Counted from the stretch's first letter, positions 8,347 through 18,979 are shown. The stretch is 47,417 nucleotides of DNA from Paraburkholderia tagetis (GCF_022213065.1 NZ_JAKLJA010000045.1:1-47417); one strand, 5' to 3'. The notes: generated from the letters alone by a model not told the origin. Numbers and translations are program-made.

Positions 8347-9537
8347 ATGCCTGTCGATCGTCTCCATCTCCTCGTGCCGTTCGCGCTGCCATCTGCTGCG
8401 GCAGCCTCGACCGCGCTTTCCGGCCTCGAATATCCAGCACTCTCGAAGCTGGTCGCGCGCGCGACCATGGGCGAGCAGGTGATCGGCGAGGATTTTCAGC
8501 GCACGCTGCCGCACGAGCGCTGGGTTGCGCGCGCGTTCGGAGCCGCCGCAAACCAGACGAAGGCCGGCGCCGCAGCCGACGACGAAGCCCCGCTTGCCCC
8601 GTGGATGCTGCTCGCTGACGGCGGCACGCCCGGCGACGCCACCTGGGCCTGCGTCCAGCCCGTGCACGTGCGCATCGCGCACGACCACCTGGTGCTGATC
8701 GACCCGGCTTCGCTCGAACTCGCCGACGCCGATGCCGCCGCGCTCTACGCCGTCGCCAAGCCGCTCATCGAAGAGTTGGGGGTGCGCGTCGAAGCACCCT
8801 CGCCGCAGCGCTGGTATCTGTCGAGCGAGCATTTCGGCACGCTCGCGGGCGCCTCGCCGCTGCGCGCGAGCGGACGCAATATCGAAATCTGGCTGCCGCA
8901 CGAGGCCCACTCGGGCCAGCGCTCGCGCGCATGGATGAAGGTGCAAAACGAGGTGCAGATGGCCTGGTTCGAGCACCCGGTCAACGAAGCGCGCGAGGCG
9001 CGCGGCCTGCCCGCCGTCAATTCGATCTGGTTCCACGCACAGGGCGCGCTACGTCCGGTCACGCGGGCGTTCGCGCGCGTGCGCTCGGATGCCGCGGCCA
9101 CGCGCGGGCTCGCGCTCGCCGCCGGCGCCGAGCTGGGCGCGGCGCCCGACACGTTCCGCGCGCTTGCCGCCTCGGCCGGCAGCGCGCCCCGCAGTAAGCC
9201 TGACAGTACGCCCAACGGCGCGTCCAACAACGCACCCAACCGCACCCCGAACGGCACTGCCAGCGAAAGCGCGCACGCGAACGGCGCCACGCTCGTCGAG
9301 CTCGATCCGTTCTCCGCCGCCTATATCCAGCAGGACTGGGGCCGCTGGAACGCCGCGTTCGCGCAACTCGAGCGCGACTGGTTCGCGCCCGCGCTCGCCG
9401 CCCTCCAGGCGGGCGAGCTGGCCGAGCTCGGCTTCACGCTGTGCGGCGACACTGGCTCGGTCACGCTCACGGCCACGCGCGGCGACCTGCGCAAATTCTG
9501 GCGACGCCGTGAGTTTGCGTCGCTGTTCATCGAATAA
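8347..9537 (+). CDS. RpfE-type regulatory-like protein of unknown function
   Basis: 396 residues from ATG 8347; an in-frame ATG at 8335 would add four residues and cannot be excluded. Proteins of this kind, next to recJ, are annotated in Burkholderia and Xanthomonas as regulatory protein, RpfE type, after a gene in the Xanthomonas rpf cluster, but no biochemical role is known to me. The N-terminal two thirds (starting VDRLHLLVPFALPS) are well ordered with the tracts WYLSSEHFGTL and NEVQMAWFEHPVN. Next comes a Ser/Pro/Asn/Thr-rich linker of about 30 residues (9190-9280) with repeated P-N units, then a conserved C-terminal segment with QQDWGRWNAAF. No signal peptide or membrane helix. It precedes recJ by 58 bp and is probably in the same transcript. 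Confidence 0.65.
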   Translation: MPVDRLHLLVPFALPSAAAASTALSGLEYPALSKLVARATMGEQVIGEDFQRTLPHERWVARAFGAAANQTKAGAAADDEAPLAPWMLLADGGTPGDATWACVQPVHVRIAHDHLVLIDPASLELADADAAALYAVAKPLIEELGVRVEAPSPQRWYLSSEHFGTLAGASPLRASGRNIEIWLPHEAHSGQRSRAWMKVQNEVQMAWFEHPVNEAREARGLPAVNSIWFHAQGALRPVTRAFARVRSDAAATRGLALAAGAELGAAPDTFRALAASAGSAPRSKPDSTPNGASNNAPNRTPNGTASESAHANGATLVELDPFSAAYIQQDWGRWNAAFAQLERDWFAPALAALQAGELAELGFTLCGDTGSVTLTATRGDLRKFWRRREFASLFIE

Positions 9538-9552
9538 CGTCCAACGTCTCCT

Positions 9553-9580
9553 CCACGCGTTTTTTTCCACGCGTTTTTTT
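9553..9580 (+). repeat. Tandem 14-bp duplication upstream of recJ
   Basis: The unit CCACGCGTTTTTTT occurs twice head to tail (9553-9566 and 9567-9580) between the RpfE-type gene stop and the recJ start. It places two T7 tracts 16 bp before the recJ ATG. It looks like a slippage duplication; no function is evident. Confidence 0.8.
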
Positions 9581-9595
9581 CATGACCTCTCACGC

Positions 9596-11302
9596 ATGAC
9601 CCGAATCGTCACCCGCGCCTGCTCCCCCGCCGATACCGAAGCCCTGGTCCGCCACGGCCTGCATCCAGTGCTTGCCCGGCTCTATGCCTCGCGCGGCGTG
9701 TGCCAGCCCGACGAGATCGAGACCGGCCTCAATCGACTGATCCCGCCCGCCGGCATGAAAGGCCTCGACGACGCCGCGATGCTGCTCGCCGACGCGCTCG
9801 AAGCGGAGTGCCGCATGCTCGTGGTCGCCGACTACGACTGCGACGGCGCGACGGCCTGCGCCGTGGCCGTGCGCGGCCTGCGCATGCTCGGCGCGCAGAT
9901 CGACTATCTGGTACCGAACCGCTTCGAGTACGGCTACGGCCTCACGCCCGAGATCGTCGCGCTCGCCGCACAGCGCAAGGGCGGCCAGCCCGACCTGCTG
10001 ATCACGGTCGACAACGGTATCGCCAGCGTGGAAGGCGTGGAGGCCGCCAACGCGCTCGGCATCGAAGTGCTCGTGACCGACCACCACCTGCCCGGCGACA
10101 CGCTGCCCGACGCACGCGCCATCGTCAATCCGAACCAGCCGGGCTGCACGTTCGAGAGCAAGTGCATCGCGGGCGTGGGCGTCATGTTCTATACGCTGCT
10201 CGCCTTGCGCGCCGAGTTGCGCACGCGTGGCTGGTTCGACGAAGCGCGCCCCGAGCCGCGTCTGGATGGTCTGCTCGATCTGGTCGCGCTCGGCACCGTC
10301 GCCGACGTCGTGAAGCTCGACTGCAACAACCGCGTGCTCGTCGCGCAAGGCTTGCAGCGCATCCGCAACGGCCGCATGCAGCCCGGCATCGCCGCGCTGT
10401 TCCGCGCCGCGGGCCGCGACGCGAAAAGCGCCTCGGGCTTCGATCTGGGCTTCGCGCTCGGGCCGCGCCTGAACGCGGCGGGCCGCCTCTCGGACATGTC
10501 GCTCGGCATCGAATGCCTGACCACCGACGACGTGGGCCGTGCATGGGAGCTCGCCCAGCAGCTCGACACGATGAACCGCGAGCGCCGCGAGATCGAAGCG
10601 GGCATGCAGCAGCAGGCGCTCGCCGATCTCGCCAACGTCGATCCGCAGGACAATGCCACGCTCACGCTTTTCAACGAGGGCTGGCATCAGGGCGTGATCG
10701 GCATCGTCGCGGGGCGGCTCAAGGAGAAGTTCCACCGCCCCTCCTTCACGTTCGCGCCCGCCGACGATAACGGCGAGCTCGTGAAGGGCTCGGGCCGCTC
10801 GATCCCCGGTTTCCATCTGCGCGACGCCGTCGATCTGATCAGCAAGCGCGAGCCCGGCCTCATCCACAAGTTCGGCGGGCACGCGATGGCCGCCGGCTTG
10901 ACGATCGCCGCCGCTGACGTGCCGCGCTTTGCGGCCGCGTTCGAGCGCGTGGGCCGCGAGTGGCTGTCCGCCGAAGCGCTCGCACGCACGGTGGAGACCG
11001 ACGGCGAGCTCGAAGATGCCTGGTTCACGCCCGATTTCGTCGAAATGCTCGACGCGGCGGTCTGGGGCCAGGGCTTTCCGGCACCCGTGTTCTCGGGCGA
11101 ATTCGAGGTGGCCTCGCAGGCGCTCGTAAAGGACAAGCATCTGAAGCTGCAACTGCTGCGCGGCCGCCAGCGCTTCAATGCGATCTGGTTCAACCATACC
11201 GAGTCGCTGCCGCAGCACACGACCGTCGCCTACCGGCTCGTGCGCGACACGTGGAACGGCGTCTCGCGCGTGCAACTCGTCGTGGAGCACGCAGCGCTCT
11301 GA
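9596..11302 (+). CDS. recJ: Single-stranded-DNA-specific exonuclease RecJ
   Basis: 568 residues, typical for RecJ, the 5'-3' ssDNA exonuclease of RecF-pathway recombination and mismatch repair. DHH-family metal motifs are visible: ADYDCDGAT (D79, D81, D83), VDNG (D139) and TDHHLPG (D162, H163, H164). The DHHA1 domain carries GRLKEKFHRP and GSGRSIPGFHLRDA, with GGHAMAAG further on, and a C-terminal OB-like region follows. ATG 9596 matches the family N-terminus; the nearer ATG at 9582 is in a frame that closes after five codons. The usual Burkholderia neighbour order (rpfE type, recJ, prfB, lysS) is kept. Confidence 0.95.
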   Translation: MTRIVTRACSPADTEALVRHGLHPVLARLYASRGVCQPDEIETGLNRLIPPAGMKGLDDAAMLLADALEAECRMLVVADYDCDGATACAVAVRGLRMLGAQIDYLVPNRFEYGYGLTPEIVALAAQRKGGQPDLLITVDNGIASVEGVEAANALGIEVLVTDHHLPGDTLPDARAIVNPNQPGCTFESKCIAGVGVMFYTLLALRAELRTRGWFDEARPEPRLDGLLDLVALGTVADVVKLDCNNRVLVAQGLQRIRNGRMQPGIAALFRAAGRDAKSASGFDLGFALGPRLNAAGRLSDMSLGIECLTTDDVGRAWELAQQLDTMNRERREIEAGMQQQALADLANVDPQDNATLTLFNEGWHQGVIGIVAGRLKEKFHRPSFTFAPADDNGELVKGSGRSIPGFHLRDAVDLISKREPGLIHKFGGHAMAAGLTIAAADVPRFAAAFERVGREWLSAEALARTVETDGELEDAWFTPDFVEMLDAAVWGQGFPAPVFSGEFEVASQALVKDKHLKLQLLRGRQRFNAIWFNHTESLPQHTTVAYRLVRDTWNGVSRVQLVVEHAAL

Positions 11303-11380
11303 GCAGGACGCGAGGCACGCCGGGGTCACGCCCGGCGCCGCCGCACTGCCCGCCGCGCCCTTGACGCATGTCCAATCGGC

Positions 11381-11386
11381 TATAAT
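11381..11386 (+). promoter_or_regulatory. Likely -10 element of the prfB promoter
   Basis: A perfect TATAAT lies 31 bp before the prfB start. TTGACG is present at 11361-11366, but the 14-bp spacing is shorter than normal, so the -35 assignment is doubtful. Confidence 0.45.
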
Positions 11387-11417
11387 TTGATGTTTTACAA
11401 GCCGGATCACGACACAA

Positions 11418-12522
11418 ATGGAAGCGGAACGTCTCAACGCGATCGAAGCCCTTTTGGCGGACCTGCGCACGCGCGCAGGCGAGCTACGGGGGTATCTTTG
11501 ACTACGACGTAAAAGCCCGACGGCTCGTCGAAGTCAACAGCGAACTCGAAGACCCCAACGTCTGGAACGACTCCAAGCACGCCCAGGGGCTCGGCAAGGA
11601 AAAGAAGTTGCTCGAGGGCGTAGTGCACGTGCTCGACGGCATCGAGAACGACACGCGCGACACGCAAGACCTCTTCGAGATGGCCCGCGAGGAAGGCGAT
11701 GAGGACACGCTCCTCGCCATCGAGACCGACGCCGGCGAGATCGAAAAGCGCGTGGCCGACGTCGAGTTCCGCCGCATGTTCGCGAATCCGGCCGACCCGA
11801 ACAACGCATTTATCGACATCCAGGCGGGCGCGGGCGGCACCGAGGCCTGCGACTGGGCTTCCATGCTGCTGCGCCAGTACGTGCGCTACTGCGAGCGCAA
11901 GGGCTTCAAGACCGAAGTGCTCGAAGAGTCCGAAGGCGACGTGGCCGGCATCAAGAGCGCGACGATCAAGGTCGAAGGCGAATACGCCTACGGCTTCCTG
12001 CGCACCGAAACCGGCATTCACCGCCTCGTGCGCAAGTCGCCGTTCGACTCGTCGGGCGGTCGCCACACGTCGTTCTCGTCGGTGTTCGTGTATCCGGAAA
12101 TCGACGATTCGTTCGAGATCGAAGTCAATCCGGCCGATCTGCGTATCGACACCTACCGCGCTTCGGGCGCGGGCGGTCAGCACATCAACAAGACCGACTC
12201 CGCCGTGCGTATCACGCACATGCCGTCGGGCATCGTCGTGCAGTGCCAGAACGACCGCTCGCAGCACCGCAACCGCGCCGAAGCCATGGCGATGCTGAAG
12301 TCGCGCCTGTACGAAGCCGAAATGCGCAAGCGCCAGTCGGAACAGGACAAGCTCGAAGCGGGCAAGTCGGACGTGGGCTGGGGTCACCAGATCCGCTCCT
12401 ACGTGCTCGACAACAGCCGCATCAAGGATCTGCGCACGAACGTCGAAATCAGCAACACCAAGGCCGTGCTCGACGGCGATCTCGACGCGTTCATCAGCGC
12501 GAGCCTGAAACAGGGCGTGTAA
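11418..12522 (+). CDS. prfB: Peptide chain release factor 2 (RF2), expressed by programmed +1 frameshift
   Basis: RF2 recognises UGA and UAA and triggers peptide release. Translation starts at ATG 11418, runs 27 codons, meets an in-frame TGA at 11499-11501, and continues in the +1 frame from GAC at 11500 to the stop at 12522, giving 367 residues, the normal RF2 length. The slip site is the classic one: GGGGG (Shine-Dalgarno-like), then TAT CTT TGA C. Functional motifs are intact: SPF anticodon tripeptide at about 207-209 and GGQ at about 252-254. Expression is autoregulated, because low RF2 favours the frameshift. lysS follows, as in E. coli and other Burkholderia. Confidence 0.96.
11488..11502 (+). 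other. prfB: Programmed +1 ribosomal frameshift site of prfB
   Basis: The order is a GGGGG Shine-Dalgarno-like run, TAT, the slippery CTT (11496-11498), then stop TGA followed by C. The tRNA slips from CTT to TTT and reading resumes at GAC. UGA followed by C is a weak stop, which is the known condition for RF2 autoregulation. Confidence 0.95.
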
Positions 12523-12749
12523 GCCGGGCGCGCCCCAAGGCGCCGCCCTCTCCTGCCGCGCCGCCTGCCGCCTCCATCGAGAGCGAGCGGTGCGCGCGGC
12601 GGAAACCGAAGTCCGCACGATATGCCACACGAGGTCAGACAGACCCCGAAAGGCGCTGCGGCCCGCGAGGCACCTCGCCCGGGCCGCAAACAGAAACATC
12701 CGCAGAAATACCCGCAGAAGCACCCGCGAATCCAATCATCCGAGCCACC

Positions 12750-14285
12750 ATGACCGAACCGACCCAGCCGAACGCGGCCAGCGACGCGCCCGAAGTCGAC
12801 GACAACCAGATCATCGCCGAGCGCCGCGAAAAGCTGCGCGCGCTGCGCGAAGCGGGTGTCGCCTATCCGAACGACTTCCGCCCCACGCACCACGCCGCCG
12901 ACCTGCAGCGCGACCACGCCGACACCGACAAGGACGCGCTCGAATCCCAGGCGCTCGAAGTGTCGATCGCCGGCCGCATGATGCTCAAGCGCGTGATGGG
13001 CAAGGCGAGCTTCGCGACGGTGCGCGACGGCTCGGGCCAGATCCAGTTCTTCATCACGCCCGCCGACGTGGGCGAGAGCACCTACGACGCCTTCAAGAAG
13101 TGGGACCTGGGCGACATCGTCGCGGCCAGGGGCGTGCTGTTCCGCACCAACAAGGGCGAGCTCTCGGTGCGCTGCACGCAATTGCGTCTGCTCTCCAAGT
13201 CGCTGCGTCCGCTGCCGGACAAGTTCCACGGGCTGTCCGACCAGGAAATGCGCTATCGCCAGCGCTACGTCGACCTGATCGTCACGCCCGAAGCGCGCCA
13301 GACCTTCCAGGCGCGCACGGCCGCGATCTCGTCGGTGCGCCGCTTCATGGCCGACGCCGGCTTCATGGAAGTCGAAACGCCCATGCTGCACCCGATCCCG
13401 GGCGGCGCTGCGGCCAAGCCCTTCGTCACGCATCACAACGCGCTCGACATGCAGATGTTCATGCGCATCGCGCCCGAGCTCTATCTGAAGCGCCTGATCG
13501 TGGGCGGCTTCGAGCGCGTGTTCGAGATCAACCGGAATTTCCGTAACGAAGGCGTCTCGCCCCGTCACAATCCGGAATTCACGATGATGGAGTTCTACGC
13601 CGCGTACACCGACTACGCGTGGCTCATGGACTTCACCGAGCAGTTGATCCGCCAGGCCGCCATCGACGCGAGCGGCAGCGCCGTGCTCACGTATCAGGGC
13701 CGCGAGCTCGATCTGTCGAAGCCGTTCCATCGTCTGACGATCGTGCAGGCGATCCAGAAGTACGCGCCGCAATACACGACCGAGCAGCTCGCCGATGCGG
13801 CGTTCCTGCGCACGGAGCTGAAGAAGTTCGGCGTCGATGCGAACCAGCCGCAATTTCTCAACGCCGGCGTGGGTTCGCTGCAACTGGCGCTCTTCGAAGA
13901 GACTGCCGAGTCGCAACTGTGGGAACCGACCTACATCATCGACTACCCGATTGAGGTCTCGCCGCTCGCACGCGCCTCCGACACCGCGCCGGGCATCACC
14001 GAGCGCTTCGAGCTCTTCATCACGGGCCGCGAAATCGCCAACGGCTTCTCGGAGCTCAACGATCCGGAAGATCAGGCTGCGCGCTTCAAGAAGCAGGTCG
14101 AGCAGAAGGACGCCGGCGACGAGGAAGCGATGTTCTACGACGCCGACTACATCCGCGCGCTCGAGTACGGCATGCCTCCGACTGGCGGCTGCGGTATCGG
14201 CATCGACCGTCTGATCATGCTGCTCACGGACAGCGCCAGCATCCGCGACGTCATTCTCTTCCCGCATCTGCGCCGCGAAGACTGA
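12750..14285 (+). CDS. lysS: Lysyl-tRNA synthetase, class II
   Basis: 511 residues. It charges tRNA-Lys in the cytoplasm. The N-terminal OB-fold anticodon-binding domain (about 60-170) is followed by the class II core. Motif 2 is FRNEGVSPRHNPEFTMMEFY and motif 3 is GCGIGIDRLIMLLTD near the C-terminus. The start ATG 12750 gives MTEPTQPNAASDAPE, a short acidic extension usual in Burkholderia. It follows prfB by 227 bp. The gap between prfB and lysS contains no separate gene that I can support. Confidence 0.96.
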   Translation: MTEPTQPNAASDAPEVDDNQIIAERREKLRALREAGVAYPNDFRPTHHAADLQRDHADTDKDALESQALEVSIAGRMMLKRVMGKASFATVRDGSGQIQFFITPADVGESTYDAFKKWDLGDIVAARGVLFRTNKGELSVRCTQLRLLSKSLRPLPDKFHGLSDQEMRYRQRYVDLIVTPEARQTFQARTAAISSVRRFMADAGFMEVETPMLHPIPGGAAAKPFVTHHNALDMQMFMRIAPELYLKRLIVGGFERVFEINRNFRNEGVSPRHNPEFTMMEFYAAYTDYAWLMDFTEQLIRQAAIDASGSAVLTYQGRELDLSKPFHRLTIVQAIQKYAPQYTTEQLADAAFLRTELKKFGVDANQPQFLNAGVGSLQLALFEETAESQLWEPTYIIDYPIEVSPLARASDTAPGITERFELFITGREIANGFSELNDPEDQAARFKKQVEQKDAGDEEAMFYDADYIRALEYGMPPTGGCGIGIDRLIMLLTDSASIRDVILFPHLRRED

Positions 14286-14331
14286 GCATCGACACGCCAC
14301 GGCGCGCTTCTTTCGTCGAAGAGGCGCGCCG

Positions 14332-14376
14332 AACGGGGCGCATGCGGTTCACGCCGCATGCGCCCCGTTTGCTTTT
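14332..14376 (+). terminator. Intrinsic terminator of lysS
   Basis: A perfect 16-bp stem (14332-14347 with 14354-14369) and a six-base loop are followed by TGCTTTTTT. It lies 47 bp after the lysS stop. Confidence 0.9.
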
Positions 14377-14662
14377 TTCGACGCCTTTTTCGGTGCGCTT
14401 GCGTGACGCTGCGTCGGCTACCTTCAGTTTGCCTTTCAGCCATTTGTAACGAGCGGTAAAGACGGCCGCCCCGCTGCCCGCGCACGCCAGGTGCTGCGCG
14501 CTCGAAACCGGCGTCATATAGGGCTACGCGACCATCACCATCGGTCGATCCCTTTTTCAATTTGCGCACGCGCAAGCAGGGTTACAAATTGAAACGTCCG
14601 GGCGAGGGAATTGGCTCAAACTGGTCCAAAGAAAACCAACTCTGCTAAAGACGGAGCCTCTC
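14377..14662. other. Intergenic region with overlapping inverted repeats
   Basis: About 285 bp without a supported gene. Two inverted repeats share bases: TTTCAATTTG/CAAATTGAAA (14555-14564 and 14585-14594) and TTGCGC/GCGCAA (14562-14567 and 14570-14575). They cannot form fully at once and lie 70-110 bp before the next start codon. They could be an RNA switch or a protein-binding site, but neither is proven. Confidence 0.5.
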
Positions 14663-15418
14663 ATGAACAATCCCGATCCGAAATCGACCACACCGAACCG
14701 CCGTATTCATCCGCTCGTCGCCACTGCGGCAGCGGCTGTCATTGTCGCGAGCCTTGCGGCCACGGCGGCCATCACCGGCGTCTTCCCGAAGGCCTCGAGC
14801 ACGGCCGAACAAAGCGCCCAAACCCAGACTGGCCAGACCGCGATGATGGCGTCGCAACCCGTGGTCGACTCGACTCGCCCTGTGACCAGCGCACAAATTG
14901 CACAAAACGGCGCTCAGAGCGGTACGCCAGAGAACGCCCCGAATGCCGCCCAAAACAACGCGCCCGCGCAGCCACAGCCTGCGCCCGCAGCCCAGCAACA
15001 AGCTGCGGCACCGGCCGCCCCGCCGCCGCAGTACAGCCAGCAACCACAGCAATACGCTCGGGAGGCCCCGCCCCAGCAGGCCGAGTGCGCCTCGTGCGGC
15101 GTGGTCCAGAGTATTTCCGAAACGCGCCACGAAGGTCACGGCACCGGCATTGGCGCGGTGGGCGGCGCAGTCGCGGGCGGCGTGGTCGGCAATCAGTTCG
15201 GCAGCGGCAACGGCCGCACGGCAATGACGTTACTGGGCGCGCTGGGTGGCGGCCTCGCCGGCAATTCAGTGGAAAAGCATCTGCGCAGCACCACGAGCTA
15301 CTCGGTACGCGTGCGCATGAACAGCGGCAAGATGCGCTACTTCACTTATCACGAAGCGCCGCCGTTCCAGCAGGGCCAGCGCGTGCGAGTCGAGCACGGC
15401 ATGCTCGCCGCAGGCTGA
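14663..15418 (+). CDS. Glycine-zipper envelope protein (SlyB/17-kDa antigen-like domain), non-lipoprotein form
   Basis: 251 residues. An N-terminal membrane helix (about 18-40) anchors it in the inner membrane; there is no lipobox, unlike SlyB and Rickettsia 17-kDa antigen relatives. A long Gln/Ala/Pro-rich linker (about 45-138) should span the periplasm. Then come a CASC pair (C142, C145), a two-helix glycine zipper (GTGIGAVGGAVAGGVVG and GALGGGLAGN, 160-201) and a small beta-rich end with YSVRVRMNSGKMRYF. Such proteins are thought to affect envelope integrity; the exact role is unknown. CGGAG lies upstream of the ATG. It is a single-gene unit bounded by terminators. Confidence 0.75.
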   Translation: MNNPDPKSTTPNRRIHPLVATAAAAVIVASLAATAAITGVFPKASSTAEQSAQTQTGQTAMMASQPVVDSTRPVTSAQIAQNGAQSGTPENAPNAAQNNAPAQPQPAPAAQQQAAAPAAPPPQYSQQPQQYAREAPPQQAECASCGVVQSISETRHEGHGTGIGAVGGAVAGGVVGNQFGSGNGRTAMTLLGALGGGLAGNSVEKHLRSTTSYSVRVRMNSGKMRYFTYHEAPPFQQGQRVRVEHGMLAAG

Positions 15419-15472
15419 AGATACGTGATTGCGTGCACCTGTCCTGCCGCCTGAGCACAACAGCCACAAACG

Positions 15473-15509
15473 AAAAAGGCGATTCGCCGTGCGGGCGAAT
15501 CGCCTTTTT
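15473..15509. terminator. Bidirectional intrinsic terminator
   Basis: A 16-bp perfect stem, AAAAAGGCGATTCGCC paired with its complement (15473-15488 and 15494-15509), has a five-base loop and T runs on both strands. It serves the glycine-zipper gene (plus) and the end of the isc operon (minus). Confidence 0.92.
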
Positions 15510-15553
15510 CATTGCTGCCTGCGGTAACCCGCGGCAACCCGAGCCAACGCAGG

Positions 15554-15751
15554 TCAGTAGTCCGCGTCTTCGATCCAGGCCGCCTGGATTGCCTCCAGGA
15601 TCTTCTCGTTCGAGCGCTCGGGATCGTCGTCGAAGCCTTCGAGCTCGGTGATCCAGCGATGCAGATCAGTGAAGCGCACATACTGCGGGTCGATCTCCGG
15701 ATGCGTATCCGTCAACGCCATTGCGATGTCCTGCGTATCGGTCCATTTCAT
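15554..15751 (-). CDS. iscX: Fe-S cluster assembly protein IscX
   Basis: 65 residues, the normal size. IscX (YfhJ) is a small acidic helical protein that binds IscS and modulates the cysteine desulfurase, competing with frataxin. The family pattern is visible: MKWTDTQDIA at the start, DPQYVRFTDLHRWI in the middle and AAWIEDADY at the end. It is the last gene of the isc operon, 26 bp after fdx. Confidence 0.95.
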   Translation of the reverse strand: MKWTDTQDIAMALTDTHPEIDPQYVRFTDLHRWITELEGFDDDPERSNEKILEAIQAAWIEDADY

Positions 15752-15777
15752 GGCAGCGCGCTCCTCTCTCCGATGGA

Positions 15778-16119
15778 TTAGTGATTTTCCTTCGCGTGGT
15801 TGATCGAGTAACGCGGAATCTCGACCACCAGGTCATCTTCGGCGGGCACGAGGGCCTGGCACGACAGCCGCGAAGTGGGCTCCAGACCCCACGCCTTGTC
15901 GAGCAGGTCGTCTTCAGTTTCTTCCGACGGCTCGAGCGCATCGAATCCTTCGCGCACGATCACGTGACAGGTCGTGCAGGCGCATGACTTCTCGCAAGCA
16001 TGTTCGATCTCGATGCCGTGCGCGAGCAGCGCATCGCACACACTCTCACCCGGCTTGGCGTCGATGACCGCGCCCTCCGGACACAGTTCGACATGGGGCA
16101 GCACCACGATTTGAGGCAT
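15778..16119 (-). CDS. fdx: ISC-type 2Fe-2S ferredoxin
   Basis: 113 residues from ATG 16119. It supplies electrons for cluster assembly on IscU. The adrenodoxin-type ligands C42, C48, C51 and C87 fall at the same positions as in E. coli Fdx. The conserved tracts HACEKSCACTTCHV and SRLSCQA are intact. An upstream in-frame ATG would add 20 residues with no family match. A 248-bp gap separates it from hscA, which is long for this operon. Confidence 0.95.
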   Translation of the reverse strand: MPQIVVLPHVELCPEGAVIDAKPGESVCDALLAHGIEIEHACEKSCACTTCHVIVREGFDALEPSEETEDDLLDKAWGLEPTSRLSCQALVPAEDDLVVEIPRYSINHAKENH

Positions 16120-16216
16120 TGTGATTTCCGTATCCAATAACTTCTGTATCGGGCGCAACCCGTCTGCCGACGGTGTCATCGCCCATTCTACTGACGTCGC
16201 GCGCCTTGCAGCATCG

Positions 16217-16245
16217 GGAAAGCACGCACGCGTCGCGTGCTTTCC
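16217..16245 (-). other. Hairpin between hscA and fdx
   Basis: An 11-bp perfect stem, GGAAAGCACGC paired with GCGTGCTTTCC (16217-16227 and 16235-16245), has a seven-base loop. It has no clear U run on the minus strand, so it may mark RNA processing or stabilisation between hscA and fdx and not a full terminator. Confidence 0.5.
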
Positions 16246-16367
16246 GGCGTACCTCCCGGCGCGTTTGCCGGTGCGCGCTCAAACGTCCCAACGTCCGGTC
16301 CCAACGTCCATTAAGCGTTCATTGACCGCGCATGGAGGCGCGCGCCCAGGCGCGCATCGAGTGGCGT

Positions 16368-18239
<1,872 letters not shown>

Positions 18240-18368
18240 CTGTGTGATCTGTTGCGGGCCGTCTCGCATCGTCTGTTCGACGCGTCGACAACCCTGTGCC
18301 GTATCCGTTTTCTACGCCCTTTTTCGCCGTGCGCCCAGCCAGACAAGCCAGACCGACTGGCCGGGGGC

Positions 18369-18905
18369 CTAGTCTTCCAGCCGCTCGATTTGCGCGTCGA
18401 CTTCCGCCGCGACGCGCTCGACAAACATCAACTGGCGCACGGCTTCCGCCGCCGGCTGGTTCGAGCCGCTGTCGAGCAACGCGCCCAGCTTCGCGAGGCG
18501 CACGCGCTCGTCATCGCGCAAGTCGCCCGCGAGCGCATCGAGCGCGTCGACGTTCTTCGCGCCCACCGCATCCTCGATCGCCTCGCGCCACTCCATTTGC
18601 TGCATCAGGAACGCGGGTTCCATGGCCGTGTTGTTCTCCGCGCCGACGTCGATGCCGCGCAAATGCAGCAGATACGTCGCGCGCTTGAGCGGGTCGCGCA
18701 GCGTCTGATATGCCTCGTTCGCGCGCGTGGCCCATTGCATCGCCACGCGCTTTTGCGCCTCGCCGGCCGCAGCGAAGCGGTCGGGGTGCACCTGTGCCTG
18801 CACGGTGCGGTAAGCGTGGTCGAGCGTGTCGGCATCGAGCGCGAACTGCTCGGGCAAGCCGAACAGCACGAAATGGCTATCGGAGAGCGAAGAGAGCGAG
18901 GCCAT
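18369..18905 (-). CDS. hscB: Co-chaperone HscB (J-domain protein)
   Basis: 178 residues. HscB delivers IscU to HscA and stimulates its ATPase. The N-terminal J domain carries HPD at residues 40-42. The C-terminal three-helix domain that binds IscU (about 90-178) is present and includes the MEPAFLMQQMEWRE tract. The start at 18905 gives a family-like N-terminus (MASLSSLSDSHFVLFGLP). It lies 116 bp after iscA, with a strong terminator-like hairpin in the gap. Confidence 0.95.
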   Translation of the reverse strand: MASLSSLSDSHFVLFGLPEQFALDADTLDHAYRTVQAQVHPDRFAAAGEAQKRVAMQWATRANEAYQTLRDPLKRATYLLHLRGIDVGAENNTAMEPAFLMQQMEWREAIEDAVGAKNVDALDALAGDLRDDERVRLAKLGALLDSGSNQPAAEAVRQLMFVERVAAEVDAQIERLED

Positions 18906-18979
18906 CGGATAAACGTTCTTGTGGGGCTGTCGTGGGGATCTGGCGCAGGCGCTGCTGCCGTGCACCACATCAAAAAATC

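Noticed and set aside
9590..11470. A 626-codon open frame antisense to recJ
   Set aside because: It overlaps recJ and runs into the prfB start, with a composition typical of shadow frames.
14251..14517. Possible 88-residue gene on the minus strand after lysS
   Set aside because: It reads straight through the lysS terminator hairpin, has no ribosome binding site and shows no recognisable similarity.
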